A stretch of 64,000 bases of DNA from Prunella strophiata. Its lineage: Eukaryota > Chordata > Aves > Passeriformes > Prunellidae. The DNA lies in the NCBI GenBank assembly GCA_036583965.1, contig JAZBQD010000021.1, forward strand, positions 18,805,875-18,869,874, given 5' to 3'. Shown here piece after piece: positions 45,557-56,811 of the stretch (positions within the stretch are counted from its first letter, which is position 1; each line of letters starts with the position of its first letter). Below the pieces are notes generated by a model. That model saw only the letters and a program-made list of their open reading frames with translations. It did not search any database and was not told the DNA's origin. The translations under genes were made by a program, and so were the position numbers.

Positions 45557-47879
45557 TAAAAATTCCTCTGACGTTTTTTTCCTCCTGGATTACAGTGAAA
45601 GAAAGTGGTTATGGTGCATGCCTCGAGAAGCAGAGGGGTGATGAACTGTGATGCACATCCAGTCTAATGTAAAGCTTTAAAAATCACTTGGCAGGAGCTG
45701 AGTCATAAATTAAGTTGCTCAACTGGTCGTGCTTTGCAACCAAAGCCATTGTCTTCCAAGGGCTTGAGCTTTGCAACTTCCCAACTGGCCCCAGCTCCAC
45801 TGTGGCTGATCAGGAGAAACTTTACACTTGATAAGTCCTCTAATATGCCAGGGAGAGTCCCTCCCTCCCCTCCTGCTCCCCTCCCACCTCTTTAATGAGC
45901 ATCCCCATTAGCTTGGGAGTACAAAGGGAGTTCACTCTGTGAGCCTTTGTGTTCTTTGCATGTTAGGAGGGCTAGGGAGCAGTTCAAAAAGCAATCTGCC
46001 CAGAAACCACAGTTTATGAGTCCCAGAAGTTTCATTTGCTCAGGTCAGACTGAAAGCTTGGCTGAAGATACAGCAGAAATTTTTCTCTGTCAGGCAACAG
46101 AAAGCAGTACAAAGAACCCAGCTGTTAGGTCTCATAGCCCAGGCCTCTAATTAAAACAGTGGAAAATTAGATAACTTCACAAATTCATCACTGCCACCAC
46201 TGGCTGTCAAAAAAAAAAAAGCTCGGGGGTTACCACCCACCTTTTGTTTATGTTGCTAACCAGTGTCTCCATCTTGTGTGTGTGTGTGTGCACAGAACTG
46301 AGCTTTCCTCCCTTCCCCCTGCTCTCAGCCACTTTTTTGCACCTCATTCAAAAAAACTTCAGATGATACTGAAAAGGGGCTGTAAACCAGCTTTGCAGAT
46401 GTGCCTCCCCACACAGATTTTTAAAGGGTTTTTTTCCCTGTGAGGGAAAATGAAAAAGGTTTCATTTTTATTGTTCTCAGAGGAGGTGGAAATGCAATGG
46501 TTCTTCCCAAAGATGCAAGACACAGTTGGTGTGGTGCTTCTGAATGTCTGGCCTGAGGTCAACAAATGTCACTTGCAGCTTTGCAACTTCAAATCAAATC
46601 TGTATTAAAAAAAAAAAAAAAAAAAAAAAAAACAAAACAAAAAAAGCTAAGCAAACAATGCCTCCATCCCTAAAATAAAGGAGGAAAGACCTTGTAGCAC
46701 CCACGCTTCAACAACAGCCAAAAAAGAAAGCTCCTATTCTTTCAGAAGTTAAATTCACCTTTGAATTACAGCAGGTAAATTCAATAGCTCTCAAAACTAA
46801 GAGGGATTAAAAGTGTCTCTTGCATTAAGCTTTTCTTTTAAGAAAAAAAATGTTCCTTCAAAGAACAAAGGGGAGAGGTTCACACCTGAGCAAGCCACAC
46901 CAAGTATGAACCAGCTTCTCCTGCAGAGGTCCTGGCACAGGGGACCAGGAGGGGATGGACCATGGCAGAACACAGGGGAAGAAGCAGATGAAAACTACAA
47001 ACATTTCATAAACACAGAAGTGGAAAACGAGTTTAGGGTTGGGCCTGGGAATAGTTCTCAGCTTAACTTTCATTTGAGATTGTGGGGTAGAGAGAAACAG
47101 GGCAGATGCTCCAGTCCACAGGGTGACACCCAAATGAGGCAGCCAACTCCATGATTTGGTGTTTTTTTAATTATAAACCCTGTGGTTTTTAATAAACCCC
47201 CTATTTTTTTAATTATAAACACCTGAATATTCAATTCTCAACTGAATACCTGACTTTTTGGGCAGAGCCCAAACAGCCAAGGCTGGTGAGGGCAGCAGGT
47301 TCCATGTCTTCTGTCCCACCTGCCAGAGCTGGAGACCAGCAGCTTGTGCTGCTGCTCTGCTTTCCCTGCCCTGCTCTCCTGCAGCATTTGGAAAACATGG
47401 AAAAGGAGTATTGTTTTGGCAGAAAAAGCAGGATTGCAAGAGCGTGGATAAGAATAGAGCTAATAAAGACACTGTCCAAGATGAAGAGAAAGATGAGACA
47501 AAGATCTACGTCAAGACCGTGGCTGCATTGACCCATTAATTAATTTCCAGTCACAGAGCAGGAATAGCTTCCATTCCAGAGCAGGAATTTGCTCCCCTAG
47601 TGAAATAAAACATATTTGCCAGAAGCCATTTGCTGGAAGGCTGCACGGAAAGCACATGTGGTCACTTCAACCAAACACATTTTGCCTCGTACCAAGGGGA
47701 GCTGAGGGCATCCAGAGCCCCCAGCAGCTCCAAAGAGGCTCCATCAAAGCTTTGTGGGATCAAACACCACGGCTGCTCCTCGGGTGGCCCTGAAGGATGG
47801 AGCTGAGGGTGAGCACAGCCCTGGCTGGAGTCACTGCTGGGACCAAGGGCTCCCAGCCAGCCAAATCACCCTCAGCCCG
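45557..47879. other. Non-coding stretch with simple repeats
   Basis: 45660-45900 is repeat-free, with GAGTCATAAATTAAG and GATAAGTCCTCTAATATG words, and may be conserved. A (TG)8 run lies at 46275-46290 and poly(A) of 26 at 46607-46632. TTTTTTTAATTATAAAC occurs twice (47162-47178 and 47204-47220). No gene was recognised. Confidence 0.45.
46607..46632 (+). repeat. Poly(A) tract, 26 A
   Basis: Twenty-six A followed by CAAAACAAAAAAA. It is a simple homopolymer and no retrocopy was recognised upstream. Confidence 0.95.
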
Positions 47880-48260
47880 CGGGGCTTTTCGCCGTGATTT
47901 GTGTCTTTCTATAATTGGCACAGTCCTTCTCAAAAGAAAAAAGCACCACCACCAACCCCTTCCCAGCTCCCACCAACAAAAGGTAAAGACATTGGGAAGG
48001 ACGGCATTCTCTTGTCACATGTTACCTTCTAAATCTTGAGTCTTCCTTTGTACTCTGACAGTAATTTCACATATAGACATGGCTGCCAAGCGAGGTTTGT
48101 TTGATGTTCTTTCCTGCCTTTGTAATGGAGTTTCCTTTTAAGCAGGAGGAGGCGGAGGGAGAGGGGATGACAGGGGCTTATAAATATGGAAAAGACACTT
48201 TTTGGCATAAAATTCAGGTCGCATTTAAAATATCTCTATGACTCTTTTCTTTTTCCCGCC
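47880..48260. promoter_or_regulatory. Putative regulatory block with TATA-like site
   Basis: Repeat-free sequence with retained CpGs at both ends (GGCTTTTCGCCGTG near 47884, CCCGCCCGCGAAGCCGGCC near 48257). Between them is a G/A-rich stretch with AGGAGGCGGAGGG at 48147-48159, followed 20 bases later by a perfect TATAAATA at 48179-48186. A G-rich element upstream of TATAAATA resembles a core promoter on the plus strand, and TTATAAATAT also resembles a MEF2 site. The only frame after it (48186-48494, 102 codons) starts within the TATA word and is unrecognised, so no gene is called. Confidence 0.25.
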
Positions 48261-49434
48261 CGCGAAGCCGGCCACCTTTGGGATTGTCCACTTGGAAAAT
48301 CCACTGTTAAAAAAAGAAGCACAGAAGGGAAAATCATCATGGCTGGAAAATATTCAAGAGATTGGGAAGCAACAAAAAATAGCCCAAAAAAATCCACTAC
48401 AAATCCTGGAGTGATGTTAGTGTTACCTCCTCTGATCTGGAAGGCCACACTGCCACTGAGGCACCTATGGCAGGCAAAGTCAAGGGAGCAATGAGTGAGT
48501 TGGTGCTCTCTGGAGTGAGCAGATCTTGGAAAACTGGTGCATTCCACAGGAGAAAGGCCATAACACTCATCCTAGGTCTTAGCAGTAAAGTTTGGGATGG
48601 TTTCTCCATGTTCTCCATAGATAAGGCAAAGCTGGTGAGGATCCAGCCTGCTGGGACTGTGATCCACCCATCAGAGATGTTAAATTACACCTCAGAGTGA
48701 GTGATCCCAAAAATCCAAGCAGCATTCCCAAGGTCACACAGGAAGATCACAAGGGAAGGAAGCAGTTGTCATCCAAAAAAAGCAGGTGCCTGATCCTCAA
48801 AGTCACCATGCTGATGTTCCCAGAGGACCAGACCTGGGATCTTTCTGTATCCAGGGCACAAAAATGACTGATCTGAAAAAACACATGATGAAAAGGATGG
48901 GTTGGAATTGTGTTATTGGAAATTGTGTTATCCAGGAAAAATCTGAATGGAGGATGAGATGTCCCAGAAATCCACCAGCCAAACACTGACAGCTGCTATC
49001 CATGGGTGGCTGGTGAACTCAAGGCTCAGCTCCACTCAGATTCCACCTCTTCATTCCCTGAAACTTGCTCAGAGCTCCTCAGGAAGGACCCTCACGTCTC
49101 CCTGCCTTTTAGCAAATAACGGATGTGCCTTTCATTTATCCCCAGGACTCTTTCCTTCAGATTGCTCTTGACACTCCACACTTTGCCTGACACATGAAAC
49201 CCCCCTACTCTGATAAATTTATGTGCCTTATAAACAAAAGCTACAAAATAGGCAACGGCCCCACAACCCTGCCAATTTGAGCATATGGAAGAACAAGGAG
49301 AAGACAAGGGATCTTTTTTTTTTTTTTTTTTTTTTTTTGTAGGAACACCAGAGTCTGAAGCAGAAAGCTCCATTAGTCCAGCTAATGAGGGATTGTTCCC
49401 CGTGGTATATTCCCCTCAGTACTAAATGACTCAA
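48261..49434. other. Non-coding stretch with poly(T)
   Basis: Contains a near-perfect 14-base tandem (GGAATTGTGTTATT, 48904-48931) and 25 T at 49314-49338. No gene or CR1 copy was recognised. Confidence 0.5.
49314..49338. repeat. Poly(T) tract, 25 T
   Basis: An uninterrupted run of 25 T. It is a simple homopolymer. Confidence 0.95.
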
Positions 49435-49527
49435 ATGATAGCCCTTCCAACACTTCCCTGGGGAAACTATTCCACAGCCTCATAGATCACACTGTCAGGA
49501 GCTTTTGGCCAGATGGATTTCAAAGGC
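49435..49527 (-). mobile_element. Ancient CR1-type LINE fragment
   Basis: Plus-strand words CCTTCCAACACTTCCCTGGG, GAAACTATTCCACAGCCTCA and TAGATCACACTGTCAGGAGC match, in order, the reverse complement of old amniote CR1 3' regions (ACACTTCC-TGGGAGACTATTCCACA followed by CTCACTGTTAGGAAGTTTTTCC). It is more diverged and of a different subfamily from the passerine-style copies, so it is probably an early insertion. Confidence 0.6.
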
Positions 49528-50609
49528 TACGAAATGTGCTGGAGTGTTTGGCTTGGAAACCCTTGAAAGAGTTTTGGGCTCTCATATTTGTGATACCACA
49601 GGCATGACTTCAGCTGTTGGACCTCAGCACCCAAGTCCTGCACACCTCTGTCCCCTGCACACGTTCCCACGTGCCTGGGATTGGGCTCACCCCGCTCCCT
49701 GTCCAGGGAAAGCTGCTGCAGGAAGGAGAGCCCTGAGTGTTTGTTGCTCTCTGGGCAACTGCAGCCTAAATTGTCTTGAAGGCTTGAAAGACGTGGGCTG
49801 ATGTTATTCCAGGAGGAATTATTCCTGGGGGAAAAAAAATAAATCCGGGTGTTTGATGTCGTGGGGTTGCCAAGAAATGTCCGTAAAGCTACCAGAGAAA
49901 TTCTGTTGGAGTTTCCCTGTTGAACTGGGGCCCAGGAGCAGCAGATCCTGGTTTTCTGCAGGTGGTTTTCTCTGAGCCTGGCTCCAGAACGTGGAAATCC
50001 CATCTGGCTGTGCAGCAGGTGGGATCTGAGCTCACTCCTTTCCAGACCCCATCTCCATTTTGGCTCAGTGGCACTGGACCCAATTACCCTGTGGATAAAC
50101 AGAGCCAAAGAGGGAGAATCTGACAATTTCCCCTGGAAGGACCAGAATGGCTCTGCAGAAGCCATCCTGAAGCAGTATCCTAGAGGAATTTATTTGGGTG
50201 AATCAATGGTTCTACAGCTGAAAAACTGGATTTAAAACCAACGACAGATGGGAGTCTTCCTGCACCTGGAAAGCACCTCCTGCTCTTCCAACAGCACAGG
50301 TTGAATGCTTCACCCACAGATCCACTCTGGGAGGAGGCATTGCTTGGGAATAACTCAGAGCATCCTGTAGGATTAATTCCAAGGAGTTTCTTCCAGGCAG
50401 GAATCTAGGATTGGATGTTCACACACAGCTCAGCAGCTCGAGGCTTTCTTCCTTCTCTAAGCTGACCTTAATTTACCTCCTTCAGCCCCAGCATTCTCCC
50501 TCTAGCAGCTGTAAATCTGATATCCCAGTTTTCTTCGAAATGGGGATTTTGGCAAAGCTTTGAGGTGTTTGAAAGTGGGCAGAACAAGCCCCTTTTGTCA
50601 TCATCTGCA
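49528..50609. other. Non-coding stretch
   Basis: A 212-codon minus-strand frame (49527-50165) covers most of the left half. Its composition is unremarkable, it starts and ends without promoter, splice or poly(A) cues, and I recognise no domain. It is treated as chance. Confidence 0.45.
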
Positions 50610-50705
50610 TTAACACAGTGCCTGCAGTTATCTGCCAGGACCCTGATGCTGTACAAACAGCACAGAAATGGGACCTGCTTTACCCTGAACTGTTTAATCC
50701 ACTTG
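50610..50705. mobile_element. Ancient amniote SINE/LINE-like repeat fragment
   Basis: In order: ACACAGTGCCTGCAG, CCAGGACCCTGATGCTGTAC, AAACAGCACAGAAATGGGAC, then CTGCTTTACCCTGAACTGTT. This follows an amniote repeat I recall by its CAGTGCCTA, CAGGACCCCATTGTGCTAGG, GCTGTACAAACACAGAACAA and GGTCCCTGCCCCAAAGAGCT series. The family name is uncertain. The copy is strongly diverged and has no coding content. Confidence 0.5.
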
Positions 50706-52396
50706 GGCTATGACTTCAAATGTTCTGGTTTTAGACCTAAAAATAACCCAGAATAGAATGTACTCTTCTCCTGTTACCATCCCTACCACCAAGGGAAGAA
50801 ATAAGGAGAAGTCCAACCTACTTTTGAGGATGAAATGTGATAACAGGTCCAGTGAGGGAAATAAAAGCCATATAAACTGATTTAAATGCATGCAAAATGC
50901 ACTCACTTTCTTGGCAGGAGGAATTTTTATGCAACTCAGGCAGGGAAGTTACATAAGGAATTCCTCCCCATGCACTTTACTGGGAAGTAAAGATGTCACT
51001 GGAATTCCTGTGCGATTAAAGTGGAAGGGAAATGTTTATGGGAGAAATTGGTCTGAAGAAAAAACCTCATGGGTGCTTCTTTCCCAAATCTTTATAGGGA
51101 TTGAAATCCCTGTGTTGGTGTGAGTAAAGTTTTTGCAAACCATCCAGGTTTAGGTGAGGGATCCCATTTCCATTGTCAGAGACAATGGGGACAGGATGAG
51201 GATTTAGGCCCTGCAGCTCTTTGACACATTTCAGATCTCTGGAAAGGGAAAATTGGGGATAAACCATTCCTCTGGCTGCAGGCAGGCATTGATCATCCAA
51301 CAAAAACACTTCTGGGAATCAGGGCTGCTCTTTGATATGGCACACAGGGGGGTTTTGGCAGGTTATGTAACACGACACCAGGTAGATATGAAAATGAGCA
51401 GCTTTGATGGATCACACCTCTCCCAAACTCCATGGAAGAGGCTCGGGGAAGCAAAGCTGACAGGGATTACTGCAGATGGAGCTGCATTCCTGCAGCACAT
51501 TAAGCTGCTTTATGCCATGCCACGACTTGATGTGATAATGTAACACAATAGGGCAGGATAGCACAGAGCCAGGCTGGGGAAGAGAGGAAAAGAAGGGAAG
51601 GAAGGGTTTGTTTGGGGAAGGATTATCTGCTTCCGATGAGGGCATTCCCTCCAAGGGCTGGGTGGGTGTTCAGCTGGGGAAGGGTCTGCTAAAGGACAAG
51701 TTTTGGGTGTCCTCTGGGCTTCTCAATGCCAACAACTTGGAATCAAAAGAATTAAGCTCAAGTGCAGGCTGAAATTTTAATCTTCCCGTACATCCAACCC
51801 AAACATTGTTCTGCTTTCTTAAGGGATTAGTAATTATTATGACAAATAACATTGCTTCATCCCCAGTTACCCTGCAGTTTCTTGTGAGCTGCTTCCTCAG
51901 ACCTCACACTGCTGGAGCAGCCACTTGTGATGAGAGTTTGGAGAGTCATGGGTTGGGCAGTCAAGAAACAAAGATACTTCATTTAGGCACTGCCTCTTTT
52001 TTCTTAATTCTATCTCTATTCCTCTACTCTTATTTAATTCATCCATTTCTAGATTAACATTATCCAAGCTGAAAGTTTGGCAAAGATGCTTTCAGCTCCC
52101 TGCAATTGAGTCTTGGTTATTGTAGTCAAACCACCTCTCAAATTTCAGTCTATAGAGCAAAATACTCAGTTTCCTATTAAAAAAAATAATCCATTTTCAG
52201 TAAAGGCTTTCTCAAAATCCACTTATATTTCTTTACAATGCATTTCTGAACCTCACTCTGTTGCAGAAGGCACAGATTGATGGCTAGACACTATGGGAGG
52301 AGGAGGAGTTTCTTTTGAAAGGTATATCCTAAAAAATACCTAATAATCCTTTGGAAAGGCCACATTGGAACAGACTCTGCCCATGGCAAGTGTTCT
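50706..52396. other. Non-coding stretch, nothing recognised
   Basis: Unique sequence, AT-richer toward 51800-52200. No gene, CR1 or RNA signature was seen. Confidence 0.5.
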
Positions 52397-52444
52397 CACT
52401 AAGACGTGAGCACTCATTTAAGTGCTTTGCAGAATCAAGGCCTA
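52397..52444. mobile_element. End fragment of the palindromic MITE-like family
   Basis: Reads CACTAAGACGTGAGCACTCA then TTTAAGTGCTTTGCAGAATC and AAGGCCT. This corresponds to the terminal arm of the element at 45444-45556 in inverse sense (TTAAGTGCTTTGCTGAATC). Only one arm is recognisable. Confidence 0.5.
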
Positions 52445-55304
52445 AATTCCTGGCTTTATTCAGCTTGATAGCAGTGACAGAATGAAGACAGGGGGATTAT
52501 TTCATAAAAGGTCCTTTTGCCTGTGTTTCAGCAGCTCTCACTGAGAGCTCAGCAACAATCCCAGTCCTGTTAAACTTTCTCAGTGAGGAGAAGGGACCAA
52601 ACACTGAAAATTGATTGTTAATATTTGGCAACACCCCCGAAGAAGAGTTTTTAAATCCATGTTCAAGGGTTGTCATCAAACCCACTCTGAGCTGGGGTTT
52701 AGAGCCCTGAGCTCTGGGGGAGGCTGTGCCAGAGGTTGTGCTGCTGTGAGCCAGGTTTTCCTTGGCAAAATCAACTCTGGGCATCTCCTGATGCTGTACT
52801 TCATGTCAGAGTGTCCAGGATGGACATAAATCAGGAGAGCTCTGTGCAGAAACACAAATGAGCTGCAAATCCCTTCCAAGGAGCTGGGGGGATCCTTACA
52901 TAAGCTGATATTCCAGCTCTGCTGTAGCCACAGGGTTTAAACCATCTTGGGTGGGACAACACGAGCTGCATTCCCAAGAAAGCTCAGGAGAAATTTATCA
53001 GCTGGAAATTCTGCCTCATTCACACCTGAAAATAAAAGAGAGTAAAGCACTAAGGGGATAAAAGGTGACAAACAATATAAAAGCAATATGTATTAATCCA
53101 ACACATGAGTTTTACAGGACAGTCATGCACAAGTTCCTGGGAAAATCTTCCAGGTGGGTAGTGAAGATGTGAGGACAGAGAAATCTGCTTTGGTGCCTGG
53201 CAATGGAATTTTAGGGAGGTCATAATCAACCTGCACATTCCACCTTCCACTCCATTGTATGAAGAGCTGGGTGTGATTTAAATCAAATCTTCAATTCTTC
53301 TGAGAGCATGAGACCAAGCAATGAGCTTTGGTTGGGACTGAAGGTTTTTCACTCTGTTTTCAGGTGTCAGTGCAGGTCCTGAGACACAGGTCCAGCAGGG
53401 CTGGAGGCCACTGGTACAAGTTTTCAAGGAAAACAACACCTACACTTCTTCCAGGTCATTTTAGAGCAAAGCCTGAGGTGCAGCCTAACCTGAGCAGGAT
53501 TCTTTGCCCTCAGTTCTTGGTATCAACCTAAACTCAGAGCTTATGCCCACTACTGGATGAGAGTGATGGGACCCAAAATATCCTCCAGTTGTTCCGAACT
53601 TTCACCATTCAAAATTCCCAATTTCACTCTGGAGCCCAGTCCTTGCTGTTCCAAGGAGTTTTGTCCATGGAGAGGCTGTCATGACATAAACCAACATCTC
53701 CTCCTGTGTCTGCAGCCCCAGCAAAGGCCAGCACCGACCTCATCAGGGTGGGGATGGGGGAAGGGGAGAAGGGAAAAAGGGAATCACTTGGATTCTTGGT
53801 CCCAAGCCTGAGTGCACTCGCAGAAAGGGATTTGTTCATCACAAAAATTGAATTCACACCATTTCCCTGCTCCGAGAAGACAGATGACATCAGCCCCTTG
53901 GCAGGAGGTGCTTTAGAGAAGATTCTAATCCATGTTCTGACAGGAAAGTTCACTGGAGCTGTTGCTCACGCTCTGTCCAAGGTTTGATCATGGCTTGAAT
54001 GTGGACCTTGTGCTGGCTGACAGCAAAAAAAGCTTTGTGGCAGCTGATGAATGAGGTGGTACCCTATAGATTCAAGTGTGATTGTGACGTACAGCATCAG
54101 CCTCAGAGCCTAAACTGAGCAGGGGATAAGGGCTGACACTAAAAGTCTACTTGGGCTCAAAACAGCAGCATGTGCTGCACACTCCCCAGATTGCTGCATC
54201 TTCATCTCTGCCTGTGGGGAAAAATAAATGGACATGTTGGACCCAATCCGTGGTCCCTGTTGTTTTTTATGGCTGCTTTACAGGCTACAATTCACAAGTG
54301 AGTAGATAAGGCTGATCTAGAGTAGTTATCTGGAAGAAAAACGCTGGATTATTTAATATATTGAGCACAGTAAAGGACTCAGTTTCACAGCGTTGAGGTT
54401 GGATCTGTTGGGTTTTATCATCCTTATCCAGAATCCCAGGGCAGCTGGCAGGGGCATCAGGGTGATTCTCCAGTCCAGAGGCAGCTGAGGAATCAAAAGG
54501 AGTTATTTGTTACTGGGAATATATCAGACAAATCTGTTGGTGCTTAATTGAATCTGCCATTAGCAGAGTGACCATCTAATAATTACAGCAACCCAAAGAT
54601 TGTGGCCTCATGTCCCAGCCCTTCTGCCATGGCAATGGCCAGGTTTTATCAGGGATTGAAAATCAGGGACCATTCCAGATTCCACAGAGGATTATTTAAA
54701 TCCACCAAAGGAAGCAAGGAAAGAGCATCAGCAGGGATGCACACAATGATTGACTGAACTCCTGAACCTGGATTTCCACCTTGGCTACTGACAGGCTCTG
54801 GTCCCAAGCCCAAAATCAGGAGCCCCCTCCTTGTTGCCCACATGAGAAGCTCAGCCCATAGGAATTCTGTTGGTGTGACTCAGACCAGTGTGGTTGGAGG
54901 AGAGAAAGGAACTCAAAGGAGACTTGGCTGAAAGTCACCAGCCTTAAAAGCAGAAATTGCATCTCCCCTTTTGCCCAAACTCTCATCCAGCAGTTGCAAA
55001 TCCAAGGCACATCTCCCTGTCTGAGCCCCCTGACCTGCAGCTGCTCTGGATCTCCTCCTCTTCCAAGCCAGGGATTTTCTGATGCAGCCAGAATGATCAA
55101 CCCAAAGGAAAGTGCTGATATTCTAATTACACCTTTTTTATCTTGTTCCTCCTTTTACCCACCCTGGCTTATGTTCAAGAGAACAAGAAGGAAATAACCA
55201 AAAAACACAAATAAAAACCACTGAGGCACCAGGACAGGCGAGTTGGTTTAGCTTCTTACAGTGTCCAGCACAGAGAGGAGCAGGGCTGGAGCATGCCAGC
55301 AGTT
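52445..55304. other. Non-coding stretch, nothing recognised
   Basis: Unique sequence. Open frames stay at or below about 109 codons and show no recognisable domain. 54215-54300 (GGACCCAATCCGTGGTCCCT) may be another very old repeat, but this is not firm. Confidence 0.45.
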
Positions 55305-55353
55305 ACAGAATCATTAAGGTTGGAAAAGACCTCCAGGATCATGGAGTTCAACC
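55305..55353 (-). mobile_element. Short CR1 3'-terminal fragment
   Basis: ACAGAATCATTAAGGTTGGA, AAAGACCTCCAGGATCATGG and AGTTCAACC are the reverse complement of the CR1 terminus found in the subfamily with the AATCATTAAGGTTGGAAAAG end. About 49 bases are recognisable. A weak plus-sense CR1-like string follows at 55439-55475 (AGATTAGGAAAACATTATTT). Confidence 0.8.
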
Positions 55354-56739
55354 TTTCTCAGTGCTCTCTGCAGCTGTGCCTGGAACTGGAATTGCTCTGG
55401 AAGTGCACTACATGTGGACATGCTTTAAAAAAAGATGTTGAGATTAGGAAAACATTATTTCACTACAGGAATAACACATTTCAGCTGCCTGTGCTGCTGC
55501 TCAGTGGGAAAAATCTTTTCCAGCAGGATGAGGACTTTGAGAGGAAATAAAGGGACACACACTAGAAGAAGCTGGGATTTGGGATCTGGGTGGTTTGAGG
55601 CATGGAGGTGCTGGAGAACATTTTAAACTGGGTTTTACCGAGGCTGTGCTGTTCCTCAGAGGGTTCAGTCACTGCAAGAGGAGCAAGTTGACACCACAAC
55701 TCCTTCCAAGGAGGCTCTGGCTCTGAGCATCACCATGGCACCATCAAAGGGAGATCCTGAAAGCTCCCCCTGGAATTGCTGTGGGATGTGGATGTGTTCA
55801 GTGTCACACCCTGGAGTATCCTGCTCCTGGAAACAGGACAATAATTCCACACAACCCCTTCTAGTGGTAACAACCCTGTGGTAGCCACCAGCCTCTCCAG
55901 CCAGCCCTCAGCCCAAAGCCAAGAGGAGCTAAGACATGGGTAGAGGTGATCAGTAACTTACACAGCACTTGAGCTTCTCTAACAGGATGGGAACTGTGCA
56001 GAACTTTGATTTACCTCTCCCAGAAGCCTGTGCCCATCCTTGGGAGGGGTGGCCAGGTCCAGTCACCCACCAGAAGCAGGTTTGTAGGTCACTGGCAGAG
56101 CTGCCAGAGCAGAGGAGGCTCTGCTTTTCCCAACGCCCATCCCACTGGATGACACCAGAAAAAAGATTCAAATTAAGGAGTGTTTTTGAAGGCAGTGTTT
56201 TTGAGAGTTTGTTTTTCTGGCTTGTTGGCCTTTTCTCCAAAGGGATAGAGTTTCTCCAAGGGAAGTTTCTTTTTGCAAAGTGACTGACCCGCTGGCACCA
56301 GTACAAAGTTTTAGGAGATGAACTCATACTTCTGAGTACAATCCCTCTGCACTGTTGAGAGCTGCTAATGAAGAGGAGCAGGGAGCAGCTAGAAAGGAAA
56401 TAAGAGCCAGCAGCTTGGGAAATAGAAACAGGGAATAACAAGGTCCTGCTCTGCTACGAGCATCTCCAAAGCAGAGAGGGTCAAACCTCCCCTCCTCCCC
56501 AGAGAGAGGGAGCTCGAAGGGTCCTCAGCAGCATTTGAACCTCAAAATCCCTCCTCCCTCTCGCTCGTCTGCTGCCTGACTCTGGGAGAGCCTTAATCTT
56601 CCCTGAGTTACTTTGAAGTTGGGCAGGGATTTAGATTTGTGCCTCTTTTAAGGCAAGGCAGAGCCCTGCGGGAGAGGCGAGCAGGCGACGGGAGCGCTCC
56701 TCGCCTGCCTAACACAGAGCAGGCACCGCGGGGTGACAT
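55354..56739. other. Non-coding stretch
   Basis: Unique sequence apart from the weak CR1-like string at 55439-55475. A 163-codon minus-strand frame at 55950-56441 is unrecognised. CpGs increase at 56670-56735 next to the (CCT)n tract. Confidence 0.45.
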
Positions 56740-56811
56740 CCTCCTCCTCCTCCTCCTCCTCCTGCTCATCCTCATCCCCTCCTCCTGCTCATCCTCATCC
56801 CCTCCTCCTCG
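56740..56811 (+). repeat. (CCT)n tract with a 23-bp tandem duplication
   Basis: About eight CCT/CTC triplets (56740-56763) run into two exact copies of a 23-base unit beginning CCTCCTGCTCATCCTCATCC (56758-56780 and 56781-56803), then CCTCCTCG. Minus-strand frames give Arg/Met/Ser or Glu/Asp-type repeats that are artefacts. The strand asymmetry (pure polypyrimidine) could favour triplex formation, which is inference. Confidence 0.92.

Noticed and set aside
49527..50165. 212-codon minus-strand open frame
   Set aside because: No recognised family, and the right end of the gene model lacks any regulatory or splice signal. Its left end abuts an old CR1 fragment.
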